The notes under the pieces are model-generated. The model was not told the origin of the DNA. It saw nothing but the letters and a program-made list of their open reading frames with translations, and did not search any database. Position numbers and translations under genes: made by a program. Shown in pieces: positions 1 to 10,067 of a DNA stretch of 64,000 bases (position 1 is the stretch's first letter; each line of letters starts with the position of its first letter). Source of the DNA: Salinilacihabitans rarus (GTDB lineage: Archaea > Halobacteriota > Halobacteria > Halobacteriales > Natrialbaceae); NCBI RefSeq assembly GCF_024296665.1, contig NZ_CP100762.1, forward strand, positions 434,001 to 498,000, written 5' to 3'.

Positions 1-190
1 GGAACTCGCGGACTGGCTCGACGCGCTCGGCCTCGACGAGGCGCCGCCGATCTGGGCCGGCCGGGAGGCCCGCGACGGCGAACCGACGCTGTACGTCTGT
101 CGCGGCCGGACGTGCTCGCCGCCGACCCACGACGCGGCCGCGGCGATCGAGTGGCTCGGCGGGGAGGGCGGCGAGGACGTTCCGTTCTAG
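1..190 (+). CDS. Thioredoxin-domain (DUF255/YyaL-like) protein, C-terminal end
   Basis: Only the last 62 codons are in the window, in the frame that starts at base 2 and stops with TAG at 188-190. The tail reads LYVCRGRTCSPPTHD followed by a short helix, which resembles the C-terminus of large DUF255/YyaL-type proteins (a thioredoxin fold joined to an alpha/alpha toroid), where a Cys-containing 'vC...C.pPt' segment precedes the end. The function of that family is poorly known. The gene is convergent with the thioredoxin gene that ends 3 nt later. Family assignment rests on this short tail alone. Confidence 0.55.
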   Translation, partial: ELADWLDALGLDEAPPIWAGREARDGEPTLYVCRGRTCSPPTHDAAAAIEWLGGEGGEDVPF

Positions 191-193
191 GGG

Positions 194-574
194 TCAGGCC
201 GTCCCGAGCGCCGACTCGATCTCCTCGGCGAGGTAGACCGCCGGCGGGCGGTCCTCGCTCTCGACGAAGCGGGCGACCTCGGTTCCGTCGTCGTCCTCGA
301 CGACGATCGTCGGGATGTACTCGACGCCGTACTCGTCGACCCCGGGGCCCTGCTTGTCCCGATCGACCGCGAACTCCTCGATCCGGTCGTCGGGGACGCC
401 GGCGGCTTCGAGCGCGGCGCCGAAGTCGGGGAGCAACGCGCGGCAGTCCTTGCACCAGTCGCCGCCCCAGACGAGGTACCGGAGGTCCTCGCGGCGGGCG
501 GCGAGCGCGTCGACGGTCTCCTCGTAGGCCGCGCCGTCCCACGTCGGGTTCGGGCGCATGGTTTCGAGCGTCAT
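194..574 (-). CDS. Thioredoxin family protein
   Basis: A 126-residue single-domain thioredoxin-like protein. The redox motif WCKDC sits near residue 41, and the cis-proline segment YIPT is present. It has no signal peptide, so it should act in the cytoplasm as a disulfide reductase or redox partner; the D in the CxDC motif is seen in thioredoxin-like reductases of many archaea. The frame is open up to 805, but that extension covers the spacer before the cysteine synthase gene and has no protein-like character. I chose the ATG at 574, which gives a normal thioredoxin length. It is divergent from the cysteine synthase gene, an interesting pairing for thiol metabolism. Confidence 0.85.
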   Translation of the reverse strand: MTLETMRPNPTWDGAAYEETVDALAARREDLRYLVWGGDWCKDCRALLPDFGAALEAAGVPDDRIEEFAVDRDKQGPGVDEYGVEYIPTIVVEDDDGTEVARFVESEDRPPAVYLAEEIESALGTA

Positions 575-837
575 GGCTTCGCGTTGCGCCGCGAGCGCCT
601 TAACCGCCCCGCTCGCGAGGGGCGCGAAAAACGGGCCGCTGGCCGATATCCCCGCCGGTCGAGCGGTCGCAGTGGCAGTGAGTTTCGGTGGTGTGTCGGC
701 CGACCGACCGGGATACGAGTACGCTTCCTCGTCGGGGTACCTTATTATGAACCACATAACCCGCAGGCGACCGGATCGCCGGCACGAACTGTCGGTATCC
801 GCCACGGGTTTACGTGTTCGCTCCCTACGGAGTCGCG

Positions 838-1809
<972 letters not shown>

Positions 1810-1884
1810 TTCTACCGGACGACCGTTACTCCGCGAGAGCACGCTCGTCGACGCCGTCGCGTCGAACGAAGTCGCTCGCGCGGG

Positions 1885-2730
1885 TCACGCCCGGGCGAGG
1901 AACGCGCCGAGGACCTCGTTGAACCGTTCGGGTCGCTCCCGGGGGGTCCAGTGGCCGCAGTCTTCGAGGATCGCGAGGTCGGCGTCCGGGATCCGCTCGG
2001 CCGCCCGCTCGGCCCAGCGGGCGGGAAACAGCGGGTCCTCGGCGCCGTGGACGAGCAGCGTCGGCGCCGACAGCGACCCGAGGTCGTCGGCGTAGTTGGT
2101 GACGGCCGTCCCGTCGGGCGCGAGTTCGTTTCGCTGGAACGCCTCGAACGCCCGCCCGGCGCCCGGCTGGCTCGCTCGCGACCGGACGTCCTCGACGAAC
2201 CCGTGTGACAGGGCGGCCGGATCGGCGACGACGTTCCCGAGGCCGATCCGGGCCGCCGCGGTCGAGACGCCCAGCGCCGACCAGGCCGCGGCGTTCGCCC
2301 CCGGGACGTACGCGGCGGCCCTCCAGAACGGGCCGACCGGAATATCGCCGCCCAGCCCGTAACTGTCGACCAGCGCCAGCCGATTCACCCGGTCGGGACG
2401 GTCCAGCGCGAAGCCGAGCGCGGCCGCCCCGCCCATCGAGATGCCCGCGAGCGACGGGGCGTCGAGGCCGACGGCGTCGAGAAAGCCCCCGAGGAGTTCG
2501 ACGTAGCTCTCGGTCGAGTGGACGACGCCGTCGGCGCTGTCGCCGTAGCCCGGCCAGTCGGGGGCGTACACCCGGTGGTCGTCGGCGAGGTGGTCGATGG
2601 CGTGGCGCCACGAGAGGGTCGCGTCGTCGACGCCGCCGCCGTGGAGCAGGACGACCGGCGGGCCGTCGGTCCCCGCCCGCCGGTAGGCGATCCGCACGCC
2701 GTCGACCGTCGCGACGCCGGTCCCGCTCAC
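1885..2730 (-). CDS. Alpha/beta hydrolase
   Basis: A 281-residue alpha/beta-hydrolase fold enzyme. The oxyanion-hole segment is LLHGGGVDD, the nucleophile elbow is GISMGG, the acid is in VHGAEDPLFP, and the catalytic His is in DCGHWTPRERPERF near the C-terminus, so the triad is complete. The pattern (HGGG, GISMGG, late GHW.pRE.PE.F) is like esterases and C-C bond hydrolases of the MhpC/epoxide hydrolase group, but the substrate is unknown. It starts with GTG, and that GTG overlaps the TGA of the upstream DUF5804-like gene (GTGA), so the two are co-transcribed and translationally coupled. Confidence 0.88.
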   Translation of the reverse strand: MSGTGVATVDGVRIAYRRAGTDGPPVVLLHGGGVDDATLSWRHAIDHLADDHRVYAPDWPGYGDSADGVVHSTESYVELLGGFLDAVGLDAPSLAGISMGGAAALGFALDRPDRVNRLALVDSYGLGGDIPVGPFWRAAAYVPGANAAAWSALGVSTAAARIGLGNVVADPAALSHGFVEDVRSRASQPGAGRAFEAFQRNELAPDGTAVTNYADDLGSLSAPTLLVHGAEDPLFPARWAERAAERIPDADLAILEDCGHWTPRERPERFNEVLGAFLARA

Positions 2731-3272
2731 GGCGAGAACTCCTCCTCGGTGAGCCTGACGACGAGCGTCTCGTCGACGTCCCGGAGGTCGTACTCGGGGA
2801 CCTCGCCGTCGGTCCGGCGGACGTACAGCGGTTCGACGAGGCGGTCAGCGGCGGTCGTCCCGGCCGCGGCGGCGTCCGCGTCGTCGGCGTCGGCGTCGGA
2901 CTCGGCGTCCGCGTCGCCGTCGGGATCGATCGGCTCCGCCGCCTCGACGCCGTACACCTTCAGGAACTCGGCGGTCTCCTCGGGTTCGACCTCGCCGTTT
3001 CGCAGCGCCACGGCGAGGTCCCGCGAGAGCCACTCGCCCTCGGTGACGCTCGGTTCCTGCACGATCGCCTCGTCGACGAACCGGACGAGGTACCACTGGA
3101 GGTCGTTGAGCAGCGAGACCGCGGCGCCGACGCTGACCGTGCGAACCGCGAGCGCGTTCTCGAACGGCCGTTCGAGGTCGTAGGTCGACAGCGCCTCGCG
3201 GGAGGTCTCCCGCGAGAGCAACTCGTACCGGACGTTCACCTCGGGGGAGCCGATGAGACAGACGCGGGTCAC
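2727..3272 (-). CDS. Conserved haloarchaeal protein (DUF5804-like)
   Basis: A 181-residue soluble protein starting with GTG. The first 110 residues look well conserved (RYELLSRETSREALSTYDL, then SLLNDLQWYLVRFVDEA) and match my memory of the haloarchaeal DUF5804 family, which has no assigned function. An alanine/aspartate low-complexity insert (about residues 118-143) separates this from a C-terminal beta-rich tail. It is the first gene of a two-gene unit with the alpha/beta hydrolase, joined by a GTGA overlap. I can say nothing firm about its role. Confidence 0.75.
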   Translation of the reverse strand: MTRVCLIGSPEVNVRYELLSRETSREALSTYDLERPFENALAVRTVSVGAAVSLLNDLQWYLVRFVDEAIVQEPSVTEGEWLSRDLAVALRNGEVEPEETAEFLKVYGVEAAEPIDPDGDADAESDADADDADAAAAGTTAADRLVEPLYVRRTDGEVPEYDLRDVDETLVVRLTEEEFSP

Positions 3273-3329
3273 TGATGGGTGGTGCGTGCGCTCCGTATTG
3301 GTGGTTTCGCCTCCCGGCCGAGGGAGTCG

Positions 3330-3653
3330 TCACTCCGAGCGCCCCTCGGCCGAGCGCGCTTCGTCGCCGGGCCGGGGCTGTAGCTGGCGAACCAGATTCA
3401 GGTGCATGAGGTGCAGGTGCATCCCGATCCCGTAGAGGAGGAGCCCCATGCCGACGAAGATGAGCGGGAGGAGCATCGATTCGATCGCCTGCGAGGCGCT
3501 GTCGAGGTTCGCCGGGAGGACGCCGCCGAGCGCCAGGAGGAACGCGCTCAGGATGACGAGGAACCCGGCGCGGACGGCGCGGGAGTAGGTTCCGACCTCT
3601 CGGAGTCGATCCTCGATCTCGTCTTCGGTGGGAGTCGGTCGTTCGCGAGCCAT
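3330..3653 (-). CDS. Small membrane protein with two TM helices
   Basis: 107 residues from the ATG at 3653; an ATG 12 nt further upstream is possible. A charged N-terminus (about 35 residues with many E and R) is followed by two hydrophobic helices, roughly residues 29-48 (GFLVILSAFLLALGG) and 60-80 (LPLIFVGMGLLLYG), then a short polar tail with His and Arg. It has no known motif. It lies between the DUF5804-like gene and thiI on the same strand but with separate spacing, so operon membership is uncertain. Confidence 0.7.
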   Translation of the reverse strand: MARERPTPTEDEIEDRLREVGTYSRAVRAGFLVILSAFLLALGGVLPANLDSASQAIESMLLPLIFVGMGLLLYGIGMHLHLMHLNLVRQLQPRPGDEARSAEGRSE

Positions 3654-3777
3654 AGTCGCGTACACACCAGTAGTGAGAGGTCGTGCGGATAACCGTTCAG
3701 TTTGCAGACTCGCGTGACGGGGATCGAGGGTCGGTTCGCCCGAGAAGGAGCGACCCGGGAAGCGCGCCGAACCGCTA

Positions 3778-4956
3778 TCAGGGCTCGACCCGCGTCGCGT
3801 TCGCGGCCGCCTCGTCGGCGCGGTCGAACAGGTCGTCCGGTTCGACGTCGAGCAGTCGATCGAGGCGGGCGTTGGTCTCCGCGCGGTCGGGTGCGGCGCG
3901 GTTACAGCCGGCGTCGATCGTCGAGTCGGTGAAGGTACCGATCTCGCGGGCGGTGGCGACGATGTCCTGTTTGTCGTGGGTCAAAAGCGGCCGGTGGATC
4001 GGCAGGTCGGCGGCGCGGCTGGTCACCCCGAGGTTCTGGGCGGTCTGGCTCGACTTCTGGCCGACGGCCTCGCCGGTGACGATGCCGCTCGCGTCCTCGC
4101 GCTCGGCGATGCGCTCGGCGATCCGGTAGAAGAAGCGCCGAAGCGAGAGCATCCGCCCCTCCTCCATCGTCTCGACGAGCAGGGCGACCGTCTCGCCGCC
4201 GGGGACGCGGTAGACGCGAGTGTCGAAGTTGGGGGCGTACCGCGCGAGCGTCCGCACGGTCTCCATCGCGCGCGCCTCGTGGTCGATGCCGCCGTAGTCG
4301 CCGAGGGAGACGTAGACCGGGATCACCGGCGAGCCGCGTCTCATCATCTCGTAGGCCGCGACGGGGGAGTCGATGCCGCCGCTGACCAGCGCGACGACCG
4401 GCGCCTGCGAGCCCAGCGGGAGCCCGCCCGGCCCCGGGACGGTGTCGAGGTAGACGTACGCCGCGTCCTCGCGGATCTCGACGCCGAAGGTGAGGTCGGG
4501 GTCGTCGAGGTCGACCTCGGGGTCGAACTCGTCCTCGACGGCGTTCCAGACGGCGTCGCCGCCGCCGACGGCGACGTCCTCGCTGGTGAACGGCAGCGAC
4601 TTGTCGGCGCGGTTGACGTCGACGGCGAAGCTCCCGCCGCGGTACCGCTCCCGGGCGGTCGCGTCGAGGGCGTCGTAGATCGCCGCCTCCTCGGGGGCGA
4701 CCCGGCGGGCGGCGCTGGCGGAGACGACGCCGAAGGTGTCCGCGGCGGTCGCCGTCGCCTCCTCGACCGCCTCCTCGGTCGTGTGGATCAGCGGCCGGTT
4801 CCAGCGCTTCTCGACCTCGCCGGGAACCGAGCGGTCCGCCAGCAGCGCCTCGAGGTTCTCCAGCAGGCGGTCCACCATGTACCGCTTGACGGTGGCGCTT
4901 TTCGTGTTGAGGTCCCCGTGGCGGACGAGGACGGTGTCGGCTCCCGGCGGATGCAT
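3778..4956 (-). CDS. thiI: tRNA 4-thiouridine synthase ThiI
   Basis: A 392-residue cytoplasmic enzyme that activates U8 of tRNA with ATP and replaces oxygen with sulfur. The order is an N-terminal ferredoxin-like domain, a THUMP domain (about 60-165), then a PP-loop adenylation domain with SGGIDSPVA near residue 191 and the conserved GEAVGQKSSQTAQNL segment. The C-terminal rhodanese domain of the E. coli protein is absent, as is usual in archaea, so sulfur must come by another route (sulfide or a separate carrier). A conserved Cys remains in DAGCNRAAP near the end. It stands alone, 76 nt from the MFS gene. Confidence 0.93.
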   Translation of the reverse strand: MHPPGADTVLVRHGDLNTKSATVKRYMVDRLLENLEALLADRSVPGEVEKRWNRPLIHTTEEAVEEATATAADTFGVVSASAARRVAPEEAAIYDALDATARERYRGGSFAVDVNRADKSLPFTSEDVAVGGGDAVWNAVEDEFDPEVDLDDPDLTFGVEIREDAAYVYLDTVPGPGGLPLGSQAPVVALVSGGIDSPVAAYEMMRRGSPVIPVYVSLGDYGGIDHEARAMETVRTLARYAPNFDTRVYRVPGGETVALLVETMEEGRMLSLRRFFYRIAERIAEREDASGIVTGEAVGQKSSQTAQNLGVTSRAADLPIHRPLLTHDKQDIVATAREIGTFTDSTIDAGCNRAAPDRAETNARLDRLLDVEPDDLFDRADEAAANATRVEP

Positions 4957-5032
4957 GGACGGGGATAGACGGTTACACCTATAAGGGGATTACGAGCCAG
5001 CGGTCGCGACGTCGGCGCTTACGGCCGGCCGG

Positions 5033-6307
5033 TTAGAGGATCGACTCGTCGACGGTCGGACTCAGACTGCCCGTGTGGGCGTAGACGCCCGTGACGAGGA
5101 CCGCACCGGCGACCACCGCGATGGTCGCGCTCGCGGCGTACATCGCCCCGAAGCCGACGGCCTCGACCAGCGGCAGCGAGACCATCGGTCCGAGGCCGCC
5201 GCCGACGTCCCCGAGGACGTTGTTGGTCCCCATCGCCCGCCCCATCCGCTCTTCGGGGGTGAGGTCGGCAAGCAGGGCGGTCAGCGGGCCGCCGACGCCG
5301 CCCTGCCCGGCGCCGACGAGGGCGCAGGCGGCGACGACGACCGGGAACGACGGCGCGAGCGCGAGCACGACGAAGCCGACGCAGTTGGTCGCGAGGAAGA
5401 AGACGAGCACGGGGACCCGCGCCCCGACGGTGTCGCTCGCGGCGCCACCCGAGATGGTGAAGATCGACCCCGCGAGCACCGTCACCGCCATCAGCATCCC
5501 CGAGGTGCCCTTCGGGCCGAACGCGACGGCGTAGCCGAGGACGTCGGTCGAGATGGTGAGCGCCTCGCGTTCGAGGTAGAGCACGAGCGTCGAGAACAGC
5601 ACGCCGACGTACGCGAAGTAGAGCCCGAAGTTGACCAGCCCGACGGTGAGCGCGGGCGTCGTCAACTCGAGGTCCCACGGCGAGACCGACCTGTCGGCCG
5701 CCTCGACGTGGGTCTCCGGGACGACGAAGTAGGCGACGACACTCGCCAGCGCGGCGAAGGCGGCCGCGAGGACGAACGCGACGGCGTTCCCGTACTGCTC
5801 GCCGACGATTCCCCCGAGGACGAGGCCGACGGGAAAGCCGAAGGTGATCCCCGCGCGGACGACCCCCATGCTGGTGCCCCGCGAGTCGGCCTCGCTGACG
5901 TCGGCGGTGATCGTGTACGCCGTCGCGAAGACGAGCGCGCTCCCGAGCCCCCAGAGCACGCGCGCCAGCAGGAACCAGAACTCGGGGGCGCCCGGCAGGA
6001 CCGCGACCTCGTCGGCGACGAGCGCGACGACGTAGCCGAACGTCGCGACGCCCTCGACCGCCAGTCCGACGACGAACGGCGTCCGGGTGCCGACGCGGTC
6101 GATGAGGACGCCCGCCGGGGCGTTCGCGACCAGCCGCGTCCAGCGGTTCGCCGCGAGGATGAGCCCCACCATGAACGCCGAGATGCCCAGAAACTCCCCG
6201 AGGGTCGGCAGGATCGGGAAGATGACCCCGCCGCCGAAGCCGACGAAGAAGGTGCTCGCGACGACGGCGAGGACGACGCTTCGGGGACTGGCGCTCGAAT
6301 CCGGCAC
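5033..6307 (-). CDS. MFS transporter
   Basis: A 424-residue polytopic membrane protein with about 12 hydrophobic helices. The cytoplasmic loop between helices 2 and 3 carries a degenerate major-facilitator signature, GVLIDRVGTRTPF. The second half begins after the polar loop near residues 196-213. It starts with GTG at 6307. There is no substrate-specific motif and no co-transcribed enzyme, so the substrate is unknown; drug/proton antiporter-like members share this length. Confidence 0.85.
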   Translation of the reverse strand: MPDSSASPRSVVLAVVASTFFVGFGGGVIFPILPTLGEFLGISAFMVGLILAANRWTRLVANAPAGVLIDRVGTRTPFVVGLAVEGVATFGYVVALVADEVAVLPGAPEFWFLLARVLWGLGSALVFATAYTITADVSEADSRGTSMGVVRAGITFGFPVGLVLGGIVGEQYGNAVAFVLAAAFAALASVVAYFVVPETHVEAADRSVSPWDLELTTPALTVGLVNFGLYFAYVGVLFSTLVLYLEREALTISTDVLGYAVAFGPKGTSGMLMAVTVLAGSIFTISGGAASDTVGARVPVLVFFLATNCVGFVVLALAPSFPVVVAACALVGAGQGGVGGPLTALLADLTPEERMGRAMGTNNVLGDVGGGLGPMVSLPLVEAVGFGAMYAASATIAVVAGAVLVTGVYAHTGSLSPTVDESIL

Positions 6308-6428
6308 TGGCGATCGCTCCGAGGTGTTTCGATTCGTAACGGCGATACCGGACGGGCGCTCTTGGCTCTTCCGGAGTCGCGAAACGGTGCCGGTCCGACG
6401 CGAGGAAGGGGAGACCGGCGACCGCGAC

Positions 6429-7634
6429 TCAGAAGGTCGTCAGGTCGCCCTCGATGACCCGGCGGGTGACGTCGGTGACGGTCGCGAGGCGCTCGTCGGC
6501 GATGGCCGTGACCTCGGCCTCGACGTCCGAGAGTTCGACGCCGTCCTCGGTGACGACGTGGATGTCGGCGACGTGGGGTCGGTCGATCGGACGGCCGATC
6601 TGGCTGAGCAGTCGGACGCGCAGGTCGCGGATGCCGTCGACCTCGCCGACGACCTCCTCGGCGATCTCCGTCGAGAGCAGGTTGTAGATCTTGCCGATGT
6701 GATTCACGGGGTTCTTGCCGCTGGTTGCCTCCATCGACATCGAGCGGTTGGGCGTGATGAGGCCGTTGGCGCGGTTACCCCGGCCGACGGAGCCGTCGTC
6801 GCCCTGCTCGGCGGAGGTGCCCGTGACGGTGAGGTAGATCGACCCCTGCTCGACGTCGTCGGCGGTGTTGACGTGGACGTTCACCTCGCGGTCGGTGTAG
6901 TCGGCGGCGACCTCGGCGACGTACTCGCGGACCGACTCGACGGCGTCGACGTAGGCGTCCATGTCGGGGACGTACTCGTCGACCATCGCCGCGGCGACGG
7001 TGACGTCGATCGTATCGCCCTCGCGTTTGCCCATGATCTTCACGTCCGGCCCGAGGTAGGGGTTCTCGGCGGCGAACTCACCGTTGAGTCGCCGTTCGGC
7101 GTTCAGGACGATCTCCTCGGTCTCCGAGAGGGGGGCGTGGCCGACGCCGAAACTCGTGTCGTTGGCCATCGGTACCTGCACCTCGTCCTCCCCGAAGACC
7201 TCCTGGAGGTCGCCGCTTCCCTCGCCGAGTTTCACGTCGACGACGACGTCCTCGCCGAACTCGAGTTGGGGAATCTCGGATTCGAGGTACTCGCGGGCGG
7301 CCGTCAGGGCGATCCGCTCGGTGGGGATCGTCTGGCCCTCGTAGTGTTTGGTGGCGCGGCCGACGATCAGCACGTAGATGGGGTCGACGACCTCGCCGCC
7401 GCCGAACGCGGGGGCGGCCTCGCCCGCGACGAGTTGCGTCTCGTCGGTGTTGAAGTGCAACACCTTTCCGACGCGGTCGATGTACTCGCGGGCGAGCGCC
7501 CCGGCGACGCTCTCGGCGATCCCGTCGCAGATCGAGTCCGGGTGACCGATCCCTTTCCGTTCGACGATCTCTACCTCCTGATCCTCGACGGCTCGGCGAT
7601 CGATCGGCTCGACCCTGATGTTCCGCTCGCTCAT
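6429..7634 (-). CDS. mat: Methionine adenosyltransferase (archaeal type)
   Basis: A 401-residue archaeal-type S-adenosylmethionine synthetase (ATP + methionine to AdoMet, phosphate and diphosphate). It belongs to the family of archaeal MATs unrelated in detail to bacterial MetK. Recognisable blocks are [37 protein letters not shown] and [13 protein letters not shown]. Length and start agree with the family. A TATA box (GTTATA, minus strand) lies 27-32 nt before the ATG, so the transcript is probably leaderless. It is a housekeeping gene, standing alone. Confidence 0.95.
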   Translation of the reverse strand: MSERNIRVEPIDRRAVEDQEVEIVERKGIGHPDSICDGIAESVAGALAREYIDRVGKVLHFNTDETQLVAGEAAPAFGGGEVVDPIYVLIVGRATKHYEGQTIPTERIALTAAREYLESEIPQLEFGEDVVVDVKLGEGSGDLQEVFGEDEVQVPMANDTSFGVGHAPLSETEEIVLNAERRLNGEFAAENPYLGPDVKIMGKREGDTIDVTVAAAMVDEYVPDMDAYVDAVESVREYVAEVAADYTDREVNVHVNTADDVEQGSIYLTVTGTSAEQGDDGSVGRGNRANGLITPNRSMSMEATSGKNPVNHIGKIYNLLSTEIAEEVVGEVDGIRDLRVRLLSQIGRPIDRPHVADIHVVTEDGVELSDVEAEVTAIADERLATVTDVTRRVIEGDLTTF

Positions 7635-7659
7635 TGCCGGACGTTCAGCCGGGGTCGTT

Positions 7660-7667
7660 CTATAACT
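7660..7667 (-). promoter_or_regulatory. TATA box of the mat gene
   Basis: On the minus strand the sequence GTTATAGA ends about 26 nt before the ATG at 7634. This is the spacing of a haloarchaeal TATA box for a transcript that starts at or next to the start codon. Confidence 0.6.
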
Positions 7668-7715
7668 TGCGAAAACTTTGCCGTCCCGGAAGATACGCTC
7701 CAGTAATGTCGCCGG

Positions 7716-8264
7716 TCACTCGGCGAGCGACAGTTCGAGGTACGAGGTCCGGATCCCGTCCGCGGGGTCGAGTCCCAGCCGTTCGAGGACCGCCGCCGCG
7801 CCCTCACGGACGGCGTCGAGGTCGTCCGCCTCGGCGGCGGCCTCTACCTCGACGAACTCGCCGACGCCGTCGACCGAGTCGACGACGACCGCGTAGCCGT
7901 CGAGGCCGTAGCGCTCGCGCTCCTTGCGGACCGTCGCGGCGGGCTCGAAGCCGAGGTGGCCGAGGATGGTCGCCAGTTTCTCGCCGTCGGCGACGCGCGT
8001 CTCGACCTCCTCGCGGGTCTTCGTGGCGTCGTCGACCAGCGGCCCCTTGTAGGTCACGCGGGTCTCCGGGTCGGCTCCCTCCTCGTCGACCGCCACCTCC
8101 TCGCGGATCCGCAACGCCTCGTCGGTCTCCGGGAACGACCGGTGGGGGGCGTCGTAGTAGGTGTCCTCCTGGACGACCGTCCCGCGGCGGTCGGCCCCGA
8201 GTTCGTCGAGCCTGTCTCGGACCCGGTCGGGGTCCGCGGGCACCTTCAGTTCGACCTCGTACAT
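7716..8264 (-). CDS. CYTH-domain protein (class IV adenylate cyclase / triphosphate tunnel enzyme)
   Basis: A 182-residue CYTH protein. The hallmark ExExK motif is at the very start (MYEVELK), which also fixes the ATG at 8264; an in-frame ATG at 8324 would add 20 non-conserved residues. Later strands contain the expected alternating basic and acidic residues of the triphosphate tunnel: YYD, LRIREE, TYKGPLVD, RKERERY, VVVDSVDGVGEFVEVE. The family includes CyaB adenylate cyclase, thiamine triphosphatase and polyphosphatases. The CyaB-like annotation is common in archaea, but activity is rarely shown. Stand-alone gene, divergent from the FKBP gene. Confidence 0.85.
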   Translation of the reverse strand: MYEVELKVPADPDRVRDRLDELGADRRGTVVQEDTYYDAPHRSFPETDEALRIREEVAVDEEGADPETRVTYKGPLVDDATKTREEVETRVADGEKLATILGHLGFEPAATVRKERERYGLDGYAVVVDSVDGVGEFVEVEAAAEADDLDAVREGAAAVLERLGLDPADGIRTSYLELSLAE

Positions 8265-8327
8265 GGGCGGGTCGAGGGGCGGCGCGCTCAAGAAAGGGTC
8301 GCTCTCGACCGTGTGGAAACGCATCCC

Positions 8328-8334
8328 TTAAATG
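8328..8334 (+). promoter_or_regulatory. TATA box of the FKBP gene
   Basis: TTAAATG at 8328-8334, about 23-29 nt before the ATG at 8357, fits a leaderless haloarchaeal promoter. It lies in the short divergent spacer shared with the CYTH gene. Confidence 0.55.
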
Positions 8335-8356
8335 TAGACGGCGGGACGTACCACGT

Positions 8357-9379
8357 ATGACCGAGGATCAGGAGGCCGATCTCGAGGAGCAGGCCGATGA
8401 CGTCGAAGCGGAGACCGAAGACGCAGACGCCGACGGGCTTCAGGTCGGCGACTTCGTCGAGATCGCCTACACCGCACGCACCGTCGACGGCGACCAACTG
8501 GTCGACACGACCGACCCCGAGGTCGCCGAGGAGGAGGGCGTCGACGCCGACCGCGAGTTCGCCCCCCGGACGATCGTTCTCGGCGAGGGCCACATCTTCG
8601 AGGCCGTCGAGGACGAACTCGTCGGCACCGAGGTCGGGACCGAGGGCACCGTCACCATCCCCGCCGAGGACGCCTTCGGCGAGTACGACCCCGACGCGGT
8701 CGAGACCGTCAGCGCCGAGAAGATCGACGAGGACGACCGCTACCCCGGCGCACACGTCCACCTCGACAACCGCCACGGCTACGTGAACACCATCGTCGGC
8801 GGCCGCGCCCGCATCGACTTCAACCACCCGCTGGCCGGCGAGGACGTCGAGTACGAGTTCGAGGTCCTCGACGAGGTCGACGACCGCGAGCAGCAGGCCG
8901 CCGGCCTGTTCGAGATGTACCTCGACGTCGAACCCGAACTCCACATCGAGACCGACGAGGTCGAAGAGGAGGTTCCCGTCGAGGCCGACGACGGGGACGA
9001 CGAGGACAGCGAGACTCCGGAGGAGTCTCGTGAAGGCGGCGAAGCCGCCGACGCCGAACCCGAGTTCGAGACCCAGACCGTCGAGAAGGAGACGCTGTAC
9101 GTCGAGTCGACGCCGCAGTTGACGATGAACCAGCAGTGGATGTTCTCCAAGCAGCAGATCGCCCAGGACGTCATCGACAAGGTCGGCGTCGACCGCGTCA
9201 TCGTCCAGGAGGTCATCGACGGCATGGGCGGCATGGGCATGGGCATGGGCGGCATGATGGGCGGCATGGGTGGCGCCGGTGGCGCCGGCGGCGCCGACCT
9301 CGAAGCCGCGCTCGAAGACGCCGACGTCGACGCCGACGAGATCGTCGAGGAACTCGAAGGCGACCTCGACGAGGAGTAA
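8357..9379 (+). CDS. FKBP/SlyD-type peptidyl-prolyl cis-trans isomerase with GGM-rich tail
   Basis: 340 residues. An acidic N-terminal segment (1-27) is followed by a SlyD-like FKBP core: VGDFVEIAYTARTVDG, then the GHIFEAVEDELVGTEVG region and the insert-in-flap region with PGAHVHLDN, and DFNHPLAGEDVEYEFEV, the usual end of the FKBP fold. A long archaeal-type C-terminal extension follows an Asp/Glu linker (about 212-240). It ends in a Gly/Met-rich stretch (about residues 288-311, repeated GMGG) and an acidic tail. It is a cytoplasmic folding helper. The Gly-Met run is like the GGM tails of group I/II chaperonins and may be a flexible tether. Confidence 0.9.
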   Translation: MTEDQEADLEEQADDVEAETEDADADGLQVGDFVEIAYTARTVDGDQLVDTTDPEVAEEEGVDADREFAPRTIVLGEGHIFEAVEDELVGTEVGTEGTVTIPAEDAFGEYDPDAVETVSAEKIDEDDRYPGAHVHLDNRHGYVNTIVGGRARIDFNHPLAGEDVEYEFEVLDEVDDREQQAAGLFEMYLDVEPELHIETDEVEEEVPVEADDGDDEDSETPEESREGGEAADAEPEFETQTVEKETLYVESTPQLTMNQQWMFSKQQIAQDVIDKVGVDRVIVQEVIDGMGGMGMGMGGMMGGMGGAGGAGGADLEAALEDADVDADEIVEELEGDLDEE

Positions 9380-9440
9380 GACGGCTCGCGGACGTTCTCT
9401 CCCGGTTCGAACGGACGGCGGACGGCGAGCCGTCGCGCCG

Positions 9441-10067
9441 TCAGGCGATGTCGCGGCTCGTGTCGATCTCGACCCGCTCGGAGAGTTCCAGCTTGATGGT
9501 CTCGTTTGGCCCGCCGCCGACGCGGTACTTCGGGATCGAGAGGTGGTTCTCGATCTCCGTCCCCTCCACGTTCGTCCGGAGGTCGAAGACGGCGTCGGCG
9601 AGGTGTTCGGTTCGCGTCCTGTTCTCGGGTTCTGCCCGCCCCTTCAGGCAGTGCAAGAGGGCGATGCTACCCGTCTCGACCATCCGCGCTTTGAGGGCGT
9701 TCAGGAACTCGACGTAGGCGTCGGTGGAGGCACGTTCCAGGACGTCCATCGTGTCGATGATCAGGTTCGCCCCGTCCGGAAGGGCGCCGATGAGCCGCGT
9801 CGTCTCCTCCAGCGGGTCGTCGGCGTCGATGTGCCTGACCGTCGGGCTGCCGACCTGTGCCTGCGTCGCCGCGAACGAGTGCTCGATGACGTCCTTCGAG
9901 CGCTCCGTCGAGACGTAGAGCGTCCCGCGCGCGGCGGTCAACTCGTAGAGCAACAGCTCCGACTGGCTGGCCGGTTCGGCGGTGTACGCGACCACACAGC
10001 CCGGTGGCAGCCCGCCGTCGAGTTTCCGGTCCAACACGTCGATTCCCGTCTTCAACCGACCCGCCAT
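9441..10067 (-). CDS. RecA-superfamily (KaiC/RAD55-like) ATPase homologue with degenerate Walker A
   Basis: 208 residues from the ATG at 10067. The start TGIDVLDRKLDGGLPPG is the usual opening of archaeal KaiC/RAD55-like P-loop proteins. The Walker A that should follow (GxxGxGKT) is replaced by AEPASQSELLLY, with no Gly-Lys-Thr. A Walker B-like strand, NLIIDTMDVL, is kept. Such 'HTR-like' proteins are frequent in haloarchaea and are thought to act in signalling, probably without normal ATP turnover. A TATA-like GTTATGC (10096-10103, minus strand) lies about 30 nt upstream. The frame stays open to 10295 but that part reads as non-coding. Confidence 0.8.
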   Translation of the reverse strand: MAGRLKTGIDVLDRKLDGGLPPGCVVAYTAEPASQSELLLYELTAARGTLYVSTERSKDVIEHSFAATQAQVGSPTVRHIDADDPLEETTRLIGALPDGANLIIDTMDVLERASTDAYVEFLNALKARMVETGSIALLHCLKGRAEPENRTRTEHLADAVFDLRTNVEGTEIENHLSIPKYRVGGGPNETIKLELSERVEIDTSRDIA

